Positions 13,901 to 25,604 of a stretch of 64,000 nucleotides of DNA are shown piece by piece. Source of the stretch: Luscinia megarhynchos (Eukaryota; Chordata; Aves; Passeriformes; Turdidae); NCBI GenBank assembly GCA_034336665.1, contig CM067569.1, positions 21,459,820-21,523,819 of the forward strand. Reading direction: 5' to 3'. The position numbers and the translations under genes are program-made. Below the pieces are notes generated by a model. That model saw only the letters and a program-made list of their open reading frames with translations. It had not been told where the DNA came from and did not search any database. Every line of letters starts with the position of its first letter. The first letter of the stretch is position 1.

Positions 13901-15394
13901 AAAGGAACACTACTTATTTCGGTATCTATGTTGTGATCCCTTGAAATGGCAGGATGTCTGCTTTTCTATGTAAATTTCTTTAGGTAAACTGGAGATTTGA
14001 CTACAATGCATTTTTTTGTATGTTTTTTCTAAATTCTGTTGTGGACCTTTGGTATTGTGTCCAAGAAGGGGAGGACCAATGTTTCAGGCAGAGTAAATAG
14101 ACATATATTTGTAAGTATTTCGTGTTTTTATCTAAGAAAAATATCTCTGTGTGTGGTTTGTGTATGGTAGACCATACAGCAAAAGAAGGAAACAGCCACT
14201 GCTTCCCTTAAACCTGGATGTTAATCATATACTTTTAATTTATAGCTAATTTGATTAGGAGAAACTTTGTGAAGAGGTTAACAAACATGGCATGACTGTA
14301 CTAGATATGTTTTACATCAGTCTGAAAAATAAAAGTGAAAATTTTGAGGGGAAAATATTTTAAGAATATTGGAAGGCGCAAGAACTGTATATTTTGGTGA
14401 ATTGCAAATGACTTTGAGTAATGTAATTCCATAAACATAATGTTTATGCTTGTGGCTGAGGAAGCGTTTTGTAAGCCTGGTTGTTTAAGGTCTGTTTGTT
14501 GGAAGTTTTTGGAAAGGCACAATGCAGAATATGTTATCATGGAGAGATGATATTGTGAAAGGATACCTGTTATTAATTGTGGTTTTTTTTTTTTTTCTCT
14601 ATACTGAATTAGTTTTACAGGTGGCATCTTCTGGTATCTCCAAGCAGGTGTGTTCTACTCTAAATTGTAAAATCCTCTTAAAGGTGAAGAGTTAAAAGGG
14701 AATTAGAACATACATAGAATATAAAATGAAGGTGATAGATTGTGTAATAGTGGATCAGTTACTGTCTTGAAGACTGCATGCAGGAATTATGTGGATGTTC
14801 TTAAATGTGAATTAAGGGAGATTATTTTTTAATTATTTCTCTTAACTAATTCTCCGAGTAATTCATCTTGTGAATTATGTTACCTCCAAAATACAACTTC
14901 TAGCTATTTAATCAAAAACTTCAGCCACCTGGGGCTTCTTGAAGAAAAATGACTTAACTGATATTACCCGTGATACTTCCTCTTGAGAGTCTTCTGAAAG
15001 TTCTTGGCTTCAGTGATGTAACTCGGGTGTAAACGTTTGTCAAAAGCCCAGAGTTAGAGTTCTAAAGGAGAACGTGTATGATGGGACCTGTTCTGAAACA
15101 TGTTGGCTTTTTCTTCTCATCCTTGCCTTACAATTAGAAAAGAGTTTTTGGTTAAGGTTTGATTCTCATAACATGAGATCTAAGTCACTCACAAGAATGT
15201 GATCTTCCCTATGTCACTGTAATGATGAAAACTCATCTTCTTTATAGAGAGGATTTCTTTAATTGCAAGGCATTCCAGTAGTTCAATCACTCATGCTGCA
15301 GATCTTTTGTCGTGATTCCAACTTTCTTACAGGCTAGTTAAAATTCCTTGATTTTTTTAATCTCCATAATGCATCCTTTTTATTTTTATTCTAG

Positions 15395-15626
15395 GTTATT
15401 TACTTTCTAGAAGAGAGGGTCAAGCAGGATCCCCTGAGAAGCCATTGTCTGATCTGGGTCGTCTCTCCTACTTGGCTTATTGGAAAAGTGTCATATTGGA
15501 ATACCTGAACTGCCACCACGAAAAACAGATCAGCATCAAAGGAATGAGCCGAGCTACTGGAATGTGTCCACACGATATTGCCACAACTCTGCAGCAACAC
15601 AGCATGATAGATAAAAGAGAAGATAG
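15395..15626 (+). CDS. KAT6B: KAT6B coding exon: C-terminal half of MYST acetyltransferase domain
   Basis: This exon of 232 nt begins with the last two bases of a split Ser codon and ends with two bases of a split Arg. The translation opens [20 protein letters not shown], a hallmark of MYST enzymes. The Glu of SPEK (codon 15436-15438) matches the catalytic general base known from yeast Esa1. It continues through [18 protein letters not shown] and [14 protein letters not shown], the helical C-terminal part of the catalytic domain. The partner catalytic Cys is on the missing upstream exon. Borders are CTAG at the left and AG|GTCAGT at the right. Compared with the human protein as I recall it, several substitutions fall in the loop before [10 protein letters not shown]. 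Confidence 0.95.
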
Positions 15627-17323
15627 GTCAGTGAATCTTGTAAAATAAAAAAAAAAATAATACTGAGACAAAACATTCTCTGCTTACGAAACAGTTGATA
15701 TGAAAAAAATATGTGTGTAAAAGTTTGACTTTAACATGAGTGATAACCATCTTACTGTAGAAGTCAGTACAGATGAGTCTTACATAAAGAGCTTTTCTTC
15801 CTGGGGTTTTTTTGGATGCTTTTTCATTTTAAGAATTTTGTTTCATTTGGTATAATCTTCCCTAACTGTTCCCAGCTCTGACTGTGCAAATATTTTACTT
15901 TGAATACCAGTGAGGGAAAAATTTGTGTTTGTGAGTGGCAGTCTCTGTTTCCACACCTCCTCTTTCAATTATTGCTGAGTTCATGTAAACCATGGGATCA
16001 GAGCAGCACTACATGAAGTGTTCCTGCTCAAGGTACTGGTAACACAAGTTTCTATTTAATGTTATGATCAATGTTGAAAGTCAGTGCAGTGAGAAGGTGA
16101 GTTTCTGTTTTGTGAATGTCTTCTTTCTTCATGCTCTTGATGAGTATTTTAGAGCTTTACTGGTTTGTTGTTCTTGTTTGGTCTGTTTCTTTCCATAAAA
16201 TGTCTTAAATGACTTTCAATGGTATTTGTTTCTGAAGATGATCTTAATTATTTTTGGATATTCCAATCATAGAAACTTTATAATTAAGCAAAGCTGCCTT
16301 GCAAATACTGGCTTGCCAAAAAAATAAAATTAAAATCAGGAAAAGTTCAGCCTCAATAATTTTTGTGTCCCAGCACTAGTATTCAAAACAAGTAATTTTT
16401 GAACCAGTAAGAACATAAGCCTTCAAAAAGGAGATTGGTTTACAAGATGGTGTATGAGAGTAGTAAGAGAAGAGGAGTGCTGGCGTTGCCTTAAACCCCT
16501 TCTGGAGTACTTAGTTATGGACAACCTGACAACAAATGTATTTTAAGGGAAATTTTTCTTGCATGTAATGAAGTAGAAGTTTGTCACAGTTCTGGGAAGA
16601 GGGTTCTGATTTTTAACTTCATTTTTCACTGAGAAACTGTTGTTACTTCACCAATCTGATTTTCACAGCACTTGAAATTCTTGCTAATCCTTGTTTAGAA
16701 TTGTATAGTTCTTTGTAACAGGGGAGTTTGATGGGATAAGTGCTAATATATTAGCATGTTGTACAATTTTATTAGTCTTTACCTACTCTTGGTATGCCAC
16801 TTCATAGTAAATGGAAAGTTGTTTTGTACTTCGTTAGCACAAGACTAAAGTGCATTCATATGCTTTGTTAGAAAACGTGTGCTTCTGACTTGCTTTCTTG
16901 TTGTCTGCTGTAACATTACAACTTTCTCACTCTTGACTTGATGAGCCACAGTATTTTCTTTCTATGTTTGTATGCAATATTAAAATTAAAAATTGTTCTG
17001 GCAGTGATTCAAGTGCCAACACAAAACCTCTTGAATTAGGTTTGGAGTAGTCAACTATAAAACCTTTACTTTCCTCTCTGTTGCCCTAGTGGTGGTTAAT
17101 ATTGTGCTTTCACTTCATAAACTGTTGTTTCCTCACTTCCTCTCAGTAAACAGTCAGTAGTGTAAGGATGTTATCACTGTGTGTCAGCTGGTATTTTTAG
17201 TTTGATGGATCCTTTAGTTTACCCATCTTTTTTCGCAGGTTGTTTTGCAAAAGGATGACAACTATAGAAGGACTATTCTAGGTGATCACTTTCTAAATTA
17301 AATTACTGTTTATTTGATTGTAG
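15627..17323 (+). other. KAT6B: KAT6B intron (1697 bp)
   Basis: Donor GTCAGT, acceptor TTGTAG. It is AT-rich. I see no repeat, RNA gene or alternative exon in it. Confidence 0.9.
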
Positions 17324-17483
17324 GTTTGTAATTATTAGAAGGGAAAAGCTGATTTCAAGTCATATGGAGAAACTGAAAGCGAATCCACGTATCAATGAAG
17401 TAGATCCTGAAAGCTTGAGATGGACTCCTTTGTTAGTTTCTAATGCTGCAGTTTCTGAAGAAGAGAGGGAAGCAGAGAAGGAG
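17324..17483 (+). CDS. KAT6B: KAT6B coding exon: end of MYST domain and following linker
   Basis: This 160-nt exon completes the split Arg and reads [20 protein letters not shown], the final strand and helix of the MYST domain. It then reads [20 protein letters not shown] and EREAEKE, a conserved KAT6-specific linker. The right border is GAG|GTAATG in phase 0. The acceptor is TTGTAG|GTTTG. The predicted peptide is close to mammalian KAT6B except in the short variable stretch after MEKLK. Confidence 0.95.
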
Positions 17484-18084
17484 GTAATGTCAGAGATATC
17501 GTCTGAATTTCTCTTCTTTGGCTTTCATAACTCTGAATATTCAACATAGACTGTCTTAAATAGAGCAAATTTAGCTTTGACCACTACACACTGCTATAGT
17601 AATGCAGAATTTTTGGAAGCTGTGCAGCAACACATGGTAATTTTGGGGGGGGATGCATATGAAAACTTACAATGTGAATCACTTGTAGTAGAGCTGTATT
17701 TATCAGTCCTGAGGTAGTCAAAGAGCATGTAATCAGATCAAATTTGGTGCAGAGCTCAGGGGCTGCACTGTCAATCGATTCTTTGTGTTCTCAACTTGCT
17801 CAAAGTGATCCAGTCAGTGGGCATGTAATGTAGTGCTAAAGGACTTAAATCAATTCGCTGCATCATTAATAGTGCTAAATATCCCATGAAATGCAATCTT
17901 CTTTGGTTTGTTATCTGTTAACTGTTGTAAAGGAGCAACTAGATGATTCAGCTGAAATGTTGTTGCTAGGTTAGCCAGCAGTGCTAATCAGGGTTGACTT
18001 ATTTTAACTATTTAGCTGCATGTAAAGGATATGGCTAAGTAAATGCTGTTTCAGTGACCTGTTATTTTAACCTCAACCCTTCAG
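17484..18084 (+). other. KAT6B: KAT6B intron (601 bp)
   Basis: Donor GTAATG, acceptor CTTCAG. There is a short G-run near 17645. Nothing else is recognised. Confidence 0.9.
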
Positions 18085-18336
18085 GCTGAGCGTCTTATGG
18101 AACAAGCTAGCTGCTGGGAGAAGGAAGAGCAAGAAATATTCTCCACAAGAACTAATAGTAGGCAATCACCTGCAAAAGTACAATCTAAAAATAAAATAAG
18201 TGTGGCAGTGGTGGGGGAGCGAGGGCAATCCACAGAACAATCTAAAGAAAGCAGTGAGGAGGATGGAGGGGATGAGACTCAACGGAGTTCGCCTCCCCGG
18301 CTGACAAAGCCCCAGTCCCTGGCCATGAAAAGAAAG
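18085..18336 (+). CDS. KAT6B: KAT6B coding exon: linker with short acidic tract
   Basis: This 252-nt exon (84 codons, phase 0 at both ends) reads [18 protein letters not shown] at the start and [17 protein letters not shown] at the end. Both ends are KAT6B-specific and well conserved. The middle, [17 protein letters not shown], is where mammalian KAT6B carries a long polyglutamate run; here only a few acidic residues are present. Right border AAG|GTGTGT, left border TTCAG|GCTGAG. The region lies between the catalytic domain and the C-terminal acidic domain. It is probably unstructured. Confidence 0.93.
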
Positions 18337-19539
18337 GTGTGTAACTTCAGTGCTGTGTTCAAAGTCATTTGTTTCTGATTTCAATCAAGTTATCAACACA
18401 ATAACAGCCTGGTTTTTTTGCAAGCATTTCTTAGACTGTTTTAATCCTTTATATGTTACTTGGACACTTAACTACTCCTCTCTTTTCTGCACTCCATCCA
18501 ATTTTTTGTCTTTTGGATTTTTCACAGAACTGTAAAATACTAGTGACAAAAAAATCAGATTTTTCTGTTCACTTTTAAACTAGAGATTGCCCTCTGCTGT
18601 TTGGCATTGGTATAGGTTCAATATTTTAATGGTTCTTCCTTTTTTTGTATTAAGATGGAGTCCAGCTTGTGGGATCTGTCTTTTTACGTTTTGTTGTTTT
18701 GTTGGTTTTTTTGGTTTTTTTTTTTTCATTTAGGAACTCCTAAAAGGGGAATACTGTTTTTCAAAAGAAATGCTGTTAAAACAAAAGGAGATTTTTTACC
18801 CGTGTTCTTCTAATTTGGATGTTAAATTCTGGTTACTGCCATGTTTGCATAATTCTTAATTTCTTTGAAAAATCAACTCTTTGGGTTGCTTAAATTAGTA
18901 AACTTAAGAATCCCAAAATTTTAAGTACTCACCTTAGCCTCTGTATTTTGGCATCTCTGAGAATTAGGAAATTGGATTGTCACTTTGGTTATACTTTAAG
19001 TGAGCTTGCTTTAAAGTAACAATCCATCTCTGAGAATGTATAATAATAGAAAAACAGAATCTTGACCAGAGCAGCCAACTTGGATTCTTGAGGTGCACTT
19101 CTTCAATGTTATCTACTTTTCTGTGTACATACTTATTTCAAAAAATAGCAGAAACCCAAAATGTGGAAGATAAGCTTTGATACTTGTGAAAGTTGCTGGG
19201 GAATTATAAATCTACAGAGGAAAAATGTGTGAATACAATTTAAATAATAGTGCTATGAATATTAGTTGACAGAAGAAGGTAAATGCCACTACAATATAAA
19301 GAAAATTCTAGTCTTCATTTTCACGTACAGAAAGGTTGATATACATGTATGCATAGCTATTTTAACTGTTTAGACATTTTACTTTTAGATTCTGTCTACA
19401 TTTGAATTTGTTGCCATGTTAGGTGTTTTTTTGAATGAGTAAATGGATTATTGTAAATTCACTCTACAAAAATTTATGTCTAGAATCAATTAATGAACGG
19501 GACTGTAGGAAGAGTTTGATTTGTGGAATTATTTTTCAG
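18337..19539 (+). other. KAT6B: KAT6B intron (1203 bp)
   Basis: Donor GTGTGT, acceptor TTTTTCAG. It contains a T-rich low-complexity tract at about 18685-18732 and is otherwise AT-rich with no recognisable element. Confidence 0.9.
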
Positions 19540-19840
19540 AGACCTTTCATACTGAAGAAGAAAAGAGGCCGTAAACGCAGAAGGATAAATAGCAGTGTTA
19601 CAACAGAGACAATTTCTGAAACAACAGAGGTGTTGAATGAGCCATTTGATAACTCAGATGAAGAGCGTCCCATGCCACAGCTGGAACCCACCTGTGAGAT
19701 GGATGGAGAAGATGATGACTTAAAGCCTGTGATTAGGAAAGCTTTTGAGTATCAACCTGGGCAGCAGAAACAGGAAGAAGAAGAGCAGAACAAGGAGGAG
19801 AAAGATATTAATTGTTACAGGAGTGATGAAAATTGTACAG
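19540..19840 (+). CDS. KAT6B: KAT6B coding exon: basic patch and conserved acidic linker
   Basis: This 301-nt exon starts [20 protein letters not shown], a strongly basic patch that could act as a nuclear localisation or nucleic-acid-binding segment (inference). It continues [20 protein letters not shown] and [19 protein letters not shown], nearly invariant KAT6B sequence. The tail, rich in Gln, Glu and Lys ([16 protein letters not shown]), is more variable. It ends one base into a split Asp codon at ACAG|GTAAAC. The same frame stays open into both flanking introns, so the exon borders rest on splice signals and homology. Confidence 0.93.
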
Positions 19841-21384
19841 GTAAACTTAAAATGTTCCTGTATCTTCACTAAAATGATTTTTTGGGTTGCCTTCAAAAGA
19901 AGTGTTTATTTTTGTCATATATCTGGAAATTTTTATATGAGATGTATTTAGCTGTTTTATTATAATAATTTTTTTTCTCAACAAAAAAAGCAAATCTTTT
20001 CCAGTCTGAGGCATAGAAGTTCTTGTCATATTGTCAAAAACAACTTCTGTGTCCCTACAGCAGGGCATTTCATACTTAACAGTGCAAAGGGTATCACTGG
20101 AATACAGTTTTTGTACCAGTGGTAAAGGATACAAGCCAAAAGTAAGATTTGATTTATATAAATATATTTCTATTCAGCATTGTAGGTAATTCAGTGAAAT
20201 ATTTGGTGCTTCTGTGGCATAATATATCCTCAGCACCAGGATGCTGACTTTTTTCCTCATGAAAGAGTTTTAACTGTGTCCTTTCAAAGCTGCTTTTCTA
20301 GTTTGATTTCAAGGATATTTCCTGTCAGAAAAGTTAATGAATGGACAGTGAAATTACTAATGAGCTACTCTGAATGTACAGAGGTCTTCCCTTGACCTCC
20401 TAGCCCTCAAATGATGCATATGAGTTTTAATTCCAGGATGAAATTACTAGACACTCAGGTCTGTGTATTTTCTGTAAGAAGCTCGGTAGGTACTACTTCA
20501 GTATTTTTGTAATTGCATTGGAAGTTTCATCCTTGTGATCCTCAATTGAGAGATCATGGGCTGATTTTTCTTTCAAGCAGCTCTTGTGTGATGTGGTACA
20601 TTAGAACATGACCACTTTTTCCAGCTTCTTAAAAGAAATTATTTAAAGCTAATAGTAGCAAATTCCAGCTATGTCCCAGTGGTCAGGTTTGCAGCATGTT
20701 TTATCTTGATAATTCTCCTTTTTTTTCTGAGGTGTATGTAAGTGGTATCTATGCAGAAATGAAAGAGATTAATGTGTTTGGGTCCTTCTTTAATAGTCAA
20801 TGGATTAGTTTAATGTTCTGATGCACTCTGTGTACAACTTTAATTATCTTTTGCCTTCTATCATGTCTTGCGAGCCATGTCATGACATGTTGCCATGAGA
20901 AAGTACCACAACGAACCACCTTTTTCAGTATTGGTATTAAAGCACGATTATATATTTGTTATGGCTTGTCCTCCAGAATGGTCAAAGAGGGAACTCCAGA
21001 CTTTCATGTCATTACTGTCAAAAAAGATGAATGTGTGTTAGATCAATGTCTATATAAGGTGAAGGCATACATCTATTCTAAAACCAAAGATGCAAAATCA
21101 AATAGTTTACGTGTCTTGTCATTTAAATCTCTGGGATTCTTCTAATGTATAAGTGGTGGTTCTGATAGTGTCCGTTAAAGGCCACCAAACTATAACATAT
21201 CTGTGTAGTGTCTTTGAGCTGCAGATACTACATTGTTCTACTGTGTTTTGAGACCTGTTTATAACTCTTCTTTCATACTTAGTACATTTTGAGTTTATAA
21301 ATTATTTTCAGGTTTATATTGGAAAATATTGACTTGTCTGCAAGCTAAGAGTTTTTATTTTTTTGTCTCTATTACCTCCCAAAG
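19841..21384 (+). other. KAT6B: KAT6B intron (1544 bp)
   Basis: Donor GTAAAC, acceptor CTCCCAAAG. The pyrimidine tract before the acceptor (about 21352-21380) is strong. An 87-codon open frame at 20882-21145 has no recognisable similarity and is treated as chance. Confidence 0.9.
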
Positions 21385-23870
21385 ATAATACAGAGGATGT
21401 AGCTGTGTTGGAAGAAAGCACTAAAGACAATCTTGAACCTTTAAAGAGTAAGCAAGGTTGGCCCAAAGGAGTTAAACGTGGTCCATCTAAATGGAGGCAA
21501 AGCAAAGAAAGAAAACCTGGCTTTAAGCTTAATTTATACACTCCACCTGAGACTCCCATGGAGCCTGATTATCAGGTGCTGGTGGAAGAACAAAAGGAAG
21601 TAGCTGAAGACAAGCCCTGCTCAGTTCCTGCTGTTGCAGAGGAACCTATTAAAGAACCTGTTGGAGCATTACCACCACCAGATGATGAGGTGAAAGAAGC
21701 AGAACCTGAACCTCTGCATCCACCCAGTGAACCCTTTGAAAAAGAAGAAAATGATACTGTGAAAGCTGGGGAAGAAGAAAGGAGCATAGAAGAAGATGGA
21801 ATCACTTCAAAAGATCAAGAAAAAGACAAAGCAGAAGAAGTTTTTGTGCACAAAGAGGAGTCTGTGCATTTGGATGATCAGGAGGAAGAGGAGGAGGAGG
21901 ATGAAGAACCTTCTCACAATGAGGATCATGATGCAGATGACGAAGATGATAGTCACATGGGTTCAACAGAGGTGGAGAAAGAGGAAATGCCTGGTGAAGC
22001 TTTCAAAGAAATGCTGGAAACTCAGCAATCTTTTTTAGACGTAAATGTTCAAACTGGTAATTCAAATCAGGAGGAGTTAATGGATTGTGGGGTTGACCTT
22101 GCAGCTGATGAGTGTGAGAGTGAGCAGAAAGAACTTGCTACAGATTCAGACCCAGTGCCTGAATCTGATGACGATCATGCAGACAACAACCAGGACCAAA
22201 AAGCTGGAGAAGAATTACATTCCGATTTCAAGGGAGAGAGTACTGAGACCATGGAGATTGACTCCGAGACGGTTCAGGCAGTACAGTCTCTAACCCAAGA
22301 AACAAGTGAGCATGAAGATACATTTCAGGACTGTGCAGAGACTCAAGAGGCCTGTAGAAGTTTGCAGAACTATGCCCACAATGACCAAAGTCCCCAGATG
22401 ACCACACTGGATGACTGTCAGCAGTCTGACCACAGCAGCCCAGTCTCATCTGTGCACTCTCACCCCAGCCAGTCAGTTCGTTCTGTCAGTAGTCCAAGTG
22501 TCGCTCCTCTAGAGAGCAGCTATGCTCAGATCAGCCCGGATCAAAGTGCCATTTCTGTGCCGTCTCTGCAGAACATGGAGACCAGCCCAATGATGGATGT
22601 TCCCTCCGTTTCTGATCATTCGCAGCAAGTTGTGGATAGTGGGTTTAGTGACTTAGGAAGTATTGAGAGCACAACAGAGAACTATGAAAACCCGAGCAGT
22701 TACGATTCTACAATGGGCAGTAGTATCTGTGGAAACAACTCTTCTCAAAACAGTTGCTCGTACAGCAGCCTTACATCTAGCAACCTAACACAGAGTAGCT
22801 GTGCAGTCACTCAGCAGATGTCTAGCATTAATGGAAGCTGCAGTATGATGCAACAAGCAAACATCAATTCTCCTCCCACTTGTAATGTGAAATCTCCCCA
22901 AGGTTGTGTTGTTGAAAGGCCTCCAAGCAGCAACCAACAATTATCCCAGTGCAGCATGGCTGCTAATTTCACACCACCTATGCAGTTGACTGAAATCCCC
23001 GAGACTAGCAATGCTAACATTGGATTATATGAAAGAATGGGGCAGAGTGAATTTGGAGCAGGGCATTACTCACAGCCATCTGCCACCTTCAGCCTTGCTA
23101 AACTGCAACAGTTAACTAATACGCTTATGGATCATTCTTTGCCTTACAGCCATTCAGCTGCTGTAACTTCCTATGCAAACAGTGCCTCTTTGTCTGCCCC
23201 CTTAAGTAACACAGGGCTTGTTCAGCTTTCTCAGTCTCCACATGCTGTTCCTGGAGGACCCCAAGCACAGGCTACCATGACCCCTCCCCCCAACCTTACT
23301 CCTCCTCCCATGAATCTGCCACCTCCCCTTTTGCAGCGTAATATGACTTCATCGAATATTGGAATATCCCACACCCAAAGACTGCAGACCCAGATGGCCA
23401 GCAAAGGTCACGTCTCTGTAAGAACCAAATCCACGCCTCTGCCGCCTGCTGCTGCAGCCCACCAGCCACAGATTTATGGGCGAGCTTCACAGACTGTGGC
23501 CATGCAAGGCCCTGCACGGACCTTAACAATGCAGCGTGGCATGAACATGAGTGTAAATTTGATGCCAGCCCCTGCTTATAATGTCAATTCAGTGAACATG
23601 AATATGAACACCCTTAACGCTATGAATGGTTACAGTATGTCCCAGCCAATGATGAATAGTGGCTATCACAGTAATCATGGGTATATGAATCAAACCCCCC
23701 AGTACCCTATGCAGATGCAGATGGGAATGATGGGAACTCAGCCATATGCACAGCAGCCAATGCAGACAGCCCCCCACAGTAACATGATGTACACTCCTCC
23801 GGGCCACCACGGCTACATGAACACAGGCATGTCCAAGCAGTCTCTCAATGGATCCTACATGAGAAGGTAG
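21385..23870 (+). CDS. KAT6B: KAT6B terminal coding exon: acidic and Ser/Met-rich C-terminus
   Basis: This large last exon (2486 nt, 827 residues after a split Asp, TAG at 23868-23870) holds the transcription-regulating half of KAT6B. In order: a basic segment [19 protein letters not shown] near exon residues 24-43; [16 protein letters not shown]; a Glu/Asp-rich region with its densest run at about residues 163-191; the conserved [20 protein letters not shown]; a Ser-rich stretch from about residue 330; a proline cluster ([18 protein letters not shown]) near 632-650; and a Met/Asn/Gln-rich tail ending SLNGSYMRR. The Ser/Met-rich part of the family activates transcription and binds RUNX factors. 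In people, truncations in this exon cause genitopatellar and SBBYS syndromes. The reading frame is intact throughout. The acidic region looks shorter than in mammals. Confidence 0.97.
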
Positions 23871-25295
23871 GCCCTGGGAGAGACACGCTGCCACTGGCGT
23901 ATGGCATTGATCTGCACAAATACCTTTGGAGAGTACGATTTCAAAACCAGCAATTGGTGTGAATGCAAAAACATTTGTTGGCACCATTTAAAAGCTGTAT
24001 GCAGCAGAAAGCCTTATACAAGTTTTTCTTTATTTCTTGCTTTATTGTTTTTTCTTTTTCTTTTTTTTTTTTTTGGTTTTGTTTTGTTCTGTTTTGGGGT
24101 TTTTCGTTTATTTTTTTAACATTGTGAGATTTAACTTCTCTTTGGGGGGAATTAGGTGGTTTTCCATTTTTTGTTTATTTCATTGAGCTTGAAGTTCTCT
24201 GGAAAGGAAGAACTCTTTCTATGAACTGCAATTACACAGCAGCTGATGGTTCAGAGCCATTTTATGTGCCTGCTCCCATTAAAAATGTGGATAAATAGAC
24301 TCCAAAACTATCAGACAGTACTGGATCATGAGCTTTTTCTCTCTCCTTTCCCCACATGTAAATGCCTTTTAGCAGTTCTTTTATTGTATTATTTTGTTTC
24401 TGAAGGTGACACTTCTGCATGCCGCTAATGTCTTTGTTAGTGACAGTGCATTTTGTAGTACTGTACAAGTGTTGTGCTTAACAGTAAGCCATTTCTTAAT
24501 TTTTTTGCCTTGATTAGGTTACCCTAGTTTGAGGGGTAAAAAAACCAGAACTATATTTTTGTTAATTATAAAACTTGTAAAAATAATAAAAAAAAGCTGC
24601 AAAAGCTATTCACATTTTGGTTAGTTCAAAGGGTTTTATTGCTGTATGTTTAGTGTAAAGTTGAGACTCTTTTCCATTTTTGTGACCAGTTTCTTTGGGG
24701 CTGGGTAGGAAAAAAGGCAGCTTTCTGTTTTATAAAAACTTACGTTTTTTTGTTGATTGAAACATCTCAGTGTTTATTTGTCAAGTTTTGAAACATTTTC
24801 GTATATGTCCAAATACTTGGCAGGATTTAAAAAAAAAAAGTAGTGAATTTGGTGTAAAGTTGCTATTTTATGGAAATGCCTCTAACTTTACATTTTCATT
24901 CCATCTGTAGATTTTTCTATCTTTATAAAATATTGGAGTTATTTTTTAAGGGAAAAATAGAGCAGTAGCGTGTGAATAGCTCAAACTAAGCTTACAGATC
25001 GCATGTAAAAAGGCAAAAGTTATTTGTGTCTGTTTATATTGCTTCCTTTTTTGTAGCCTTTGTACCTGTACAGAGTGACTGTAAGGGCCGAAGAGAAGAG
25101 GCTTGATACATGTAAAAATAGGACCCAGTGACACTCTTGTATTTATCTGTTATCTTTTTAGTCAGTCACTTAAAAAATACCCACAAAAGACCCACCCAAG
25201 CAACAAAAATAAAAACTGCAAAAAACTACAACCCCTCCCCCCCCAAGCTGTACATTTTAACATAAAATAAATTATGATGAGCCATTTTTAGCCTC
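23871..25295 (+). other. KAT6B: KAT6B 3' UTR
   Basis: T-rich sequence follows the stop codon, with long T runs at about 24058-24120. The best end is just after the AATAAA at 25266-25271, with GT/T-rich sequence (CTTGTGTCTTGTC) just downstream that suits cleavage near 25290. Earlier AATAAA-like motifs near 24586 and later ones at 25465, 25503 and 25515 could give shorter or longer transcripts. The exact 3' end is inferred. Confidence 0.7.
25266..25271 (+). terminator. Putative KAT6B poly(A) signal AATAAA
   Basis: A canonical hexamer lies in ACATAAAATAAATTATGATG, about 1.4 kb after the stop, followed by a GT-rich element near 25293-25308. From memory, the context resembles the known vertebrate KAT6B 3' end. 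Confidence 0.65.
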
Positions 25296-25478
25296 TTGTG
25301 TCTTGTCATAGTTTGATGTTGCATGGGAATTACCTCCTGAAACAGTGTTTGTTACGGTGCTCTCACATGCTTGATCTAAAGCCCATTCAAGTTGGTGGGG
25401 TTTGGATTAGGCTGTTTAGAGCTTAAGTGTAGGTTACTCATCATAATTGCATACACTTTGTGAAAATAAAGAATACCT

Positions 25479-25502
25479 AAGATTATTTTTTTTAATAATC
25501 TT
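25479..25502. repeat. Perfect 9-bp inverted repeat
   Basis: Arms AAGATTATT and AATAATCTT are separated by six T residues. It lies about 200 bp past the main KAT6B poly(A) signal, between AATAAA motifs at 25465 and 25503. Confidence 0.8.
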
Positions 25503-25590
25503 AATAAAATATTGAATAAATATGTATTTAATACCTTACAAGGTTGTCAATATTTACTGTATGAAACTTCTTTCCTACAGAAAGTGTGAA

Positions 25591-25604
25591 TATATATATA
25601 TATA
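25591..25604. repeat. (TA)7 microsatellite
   Basis: A simple TA run in the spacer downstream of KAT6B. Confidence 0.9.

Larger units (their letters stand above)
1..15394 (+). other. KAT6B: KAT6B intron (3' part, at least 15.4 kb)
   Basis: I see no exon here. I looked for the next MYST exon upstream, which should encode the acetyl-CoA-binding segment ending in the Ser that is split at 15395, and did not find it. It must lie left of the window or be too diverged to see. The intron is AT-rich with scattered poly(T) runs, a CR1 coding relic near 3.3 kb, a CR1 3' end near 10.9 kb and a short tandem duplication at 6463. It ends with a polypyrimidine stretch and CTAG at 15391-15394. Short open frames in this stretch show no family resemblance and look like chance. 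Confidence 0.8.
1..25295 (+). other. KAT6B: KAT6B gene, 3' part (five terminal coding exons, introns, 3' UTR)
   Basis: This is the 3' end of the gene for lysine acetyltransferase 6B (MYST4/MORF), which acetylates histone H3 in the nucleus within a BRPF-ING5-MEAF6 complex. Five exons joined at GT-AG borders give one open frame of 1142 residues plus a split Ser codon at the left edge. The order is the end of the MYST domain, a basic/acidic linker and a Ser- and Met-rich C-terminus ending SLNGSYMRR, the KAT6B ending. The KAT6A paralogue has the same plan, but the sequence details and the adjacent DUSP29 favour KAT6B. The PHD fingers, the zinc finger and the acetyl-CoA-binding part of the MYST domain lie left of the window. 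The 3' limit is inferred from a poly(A) signal. Confidence 0.95.

Noticed and set aside
20882..21145. Possible extra KAT6B exon or retained segment (87 codons)
   Set aside because: It lies inside an intron, the peptide is not part of any KAT6B I know, and flanking splice signals are not convincing.
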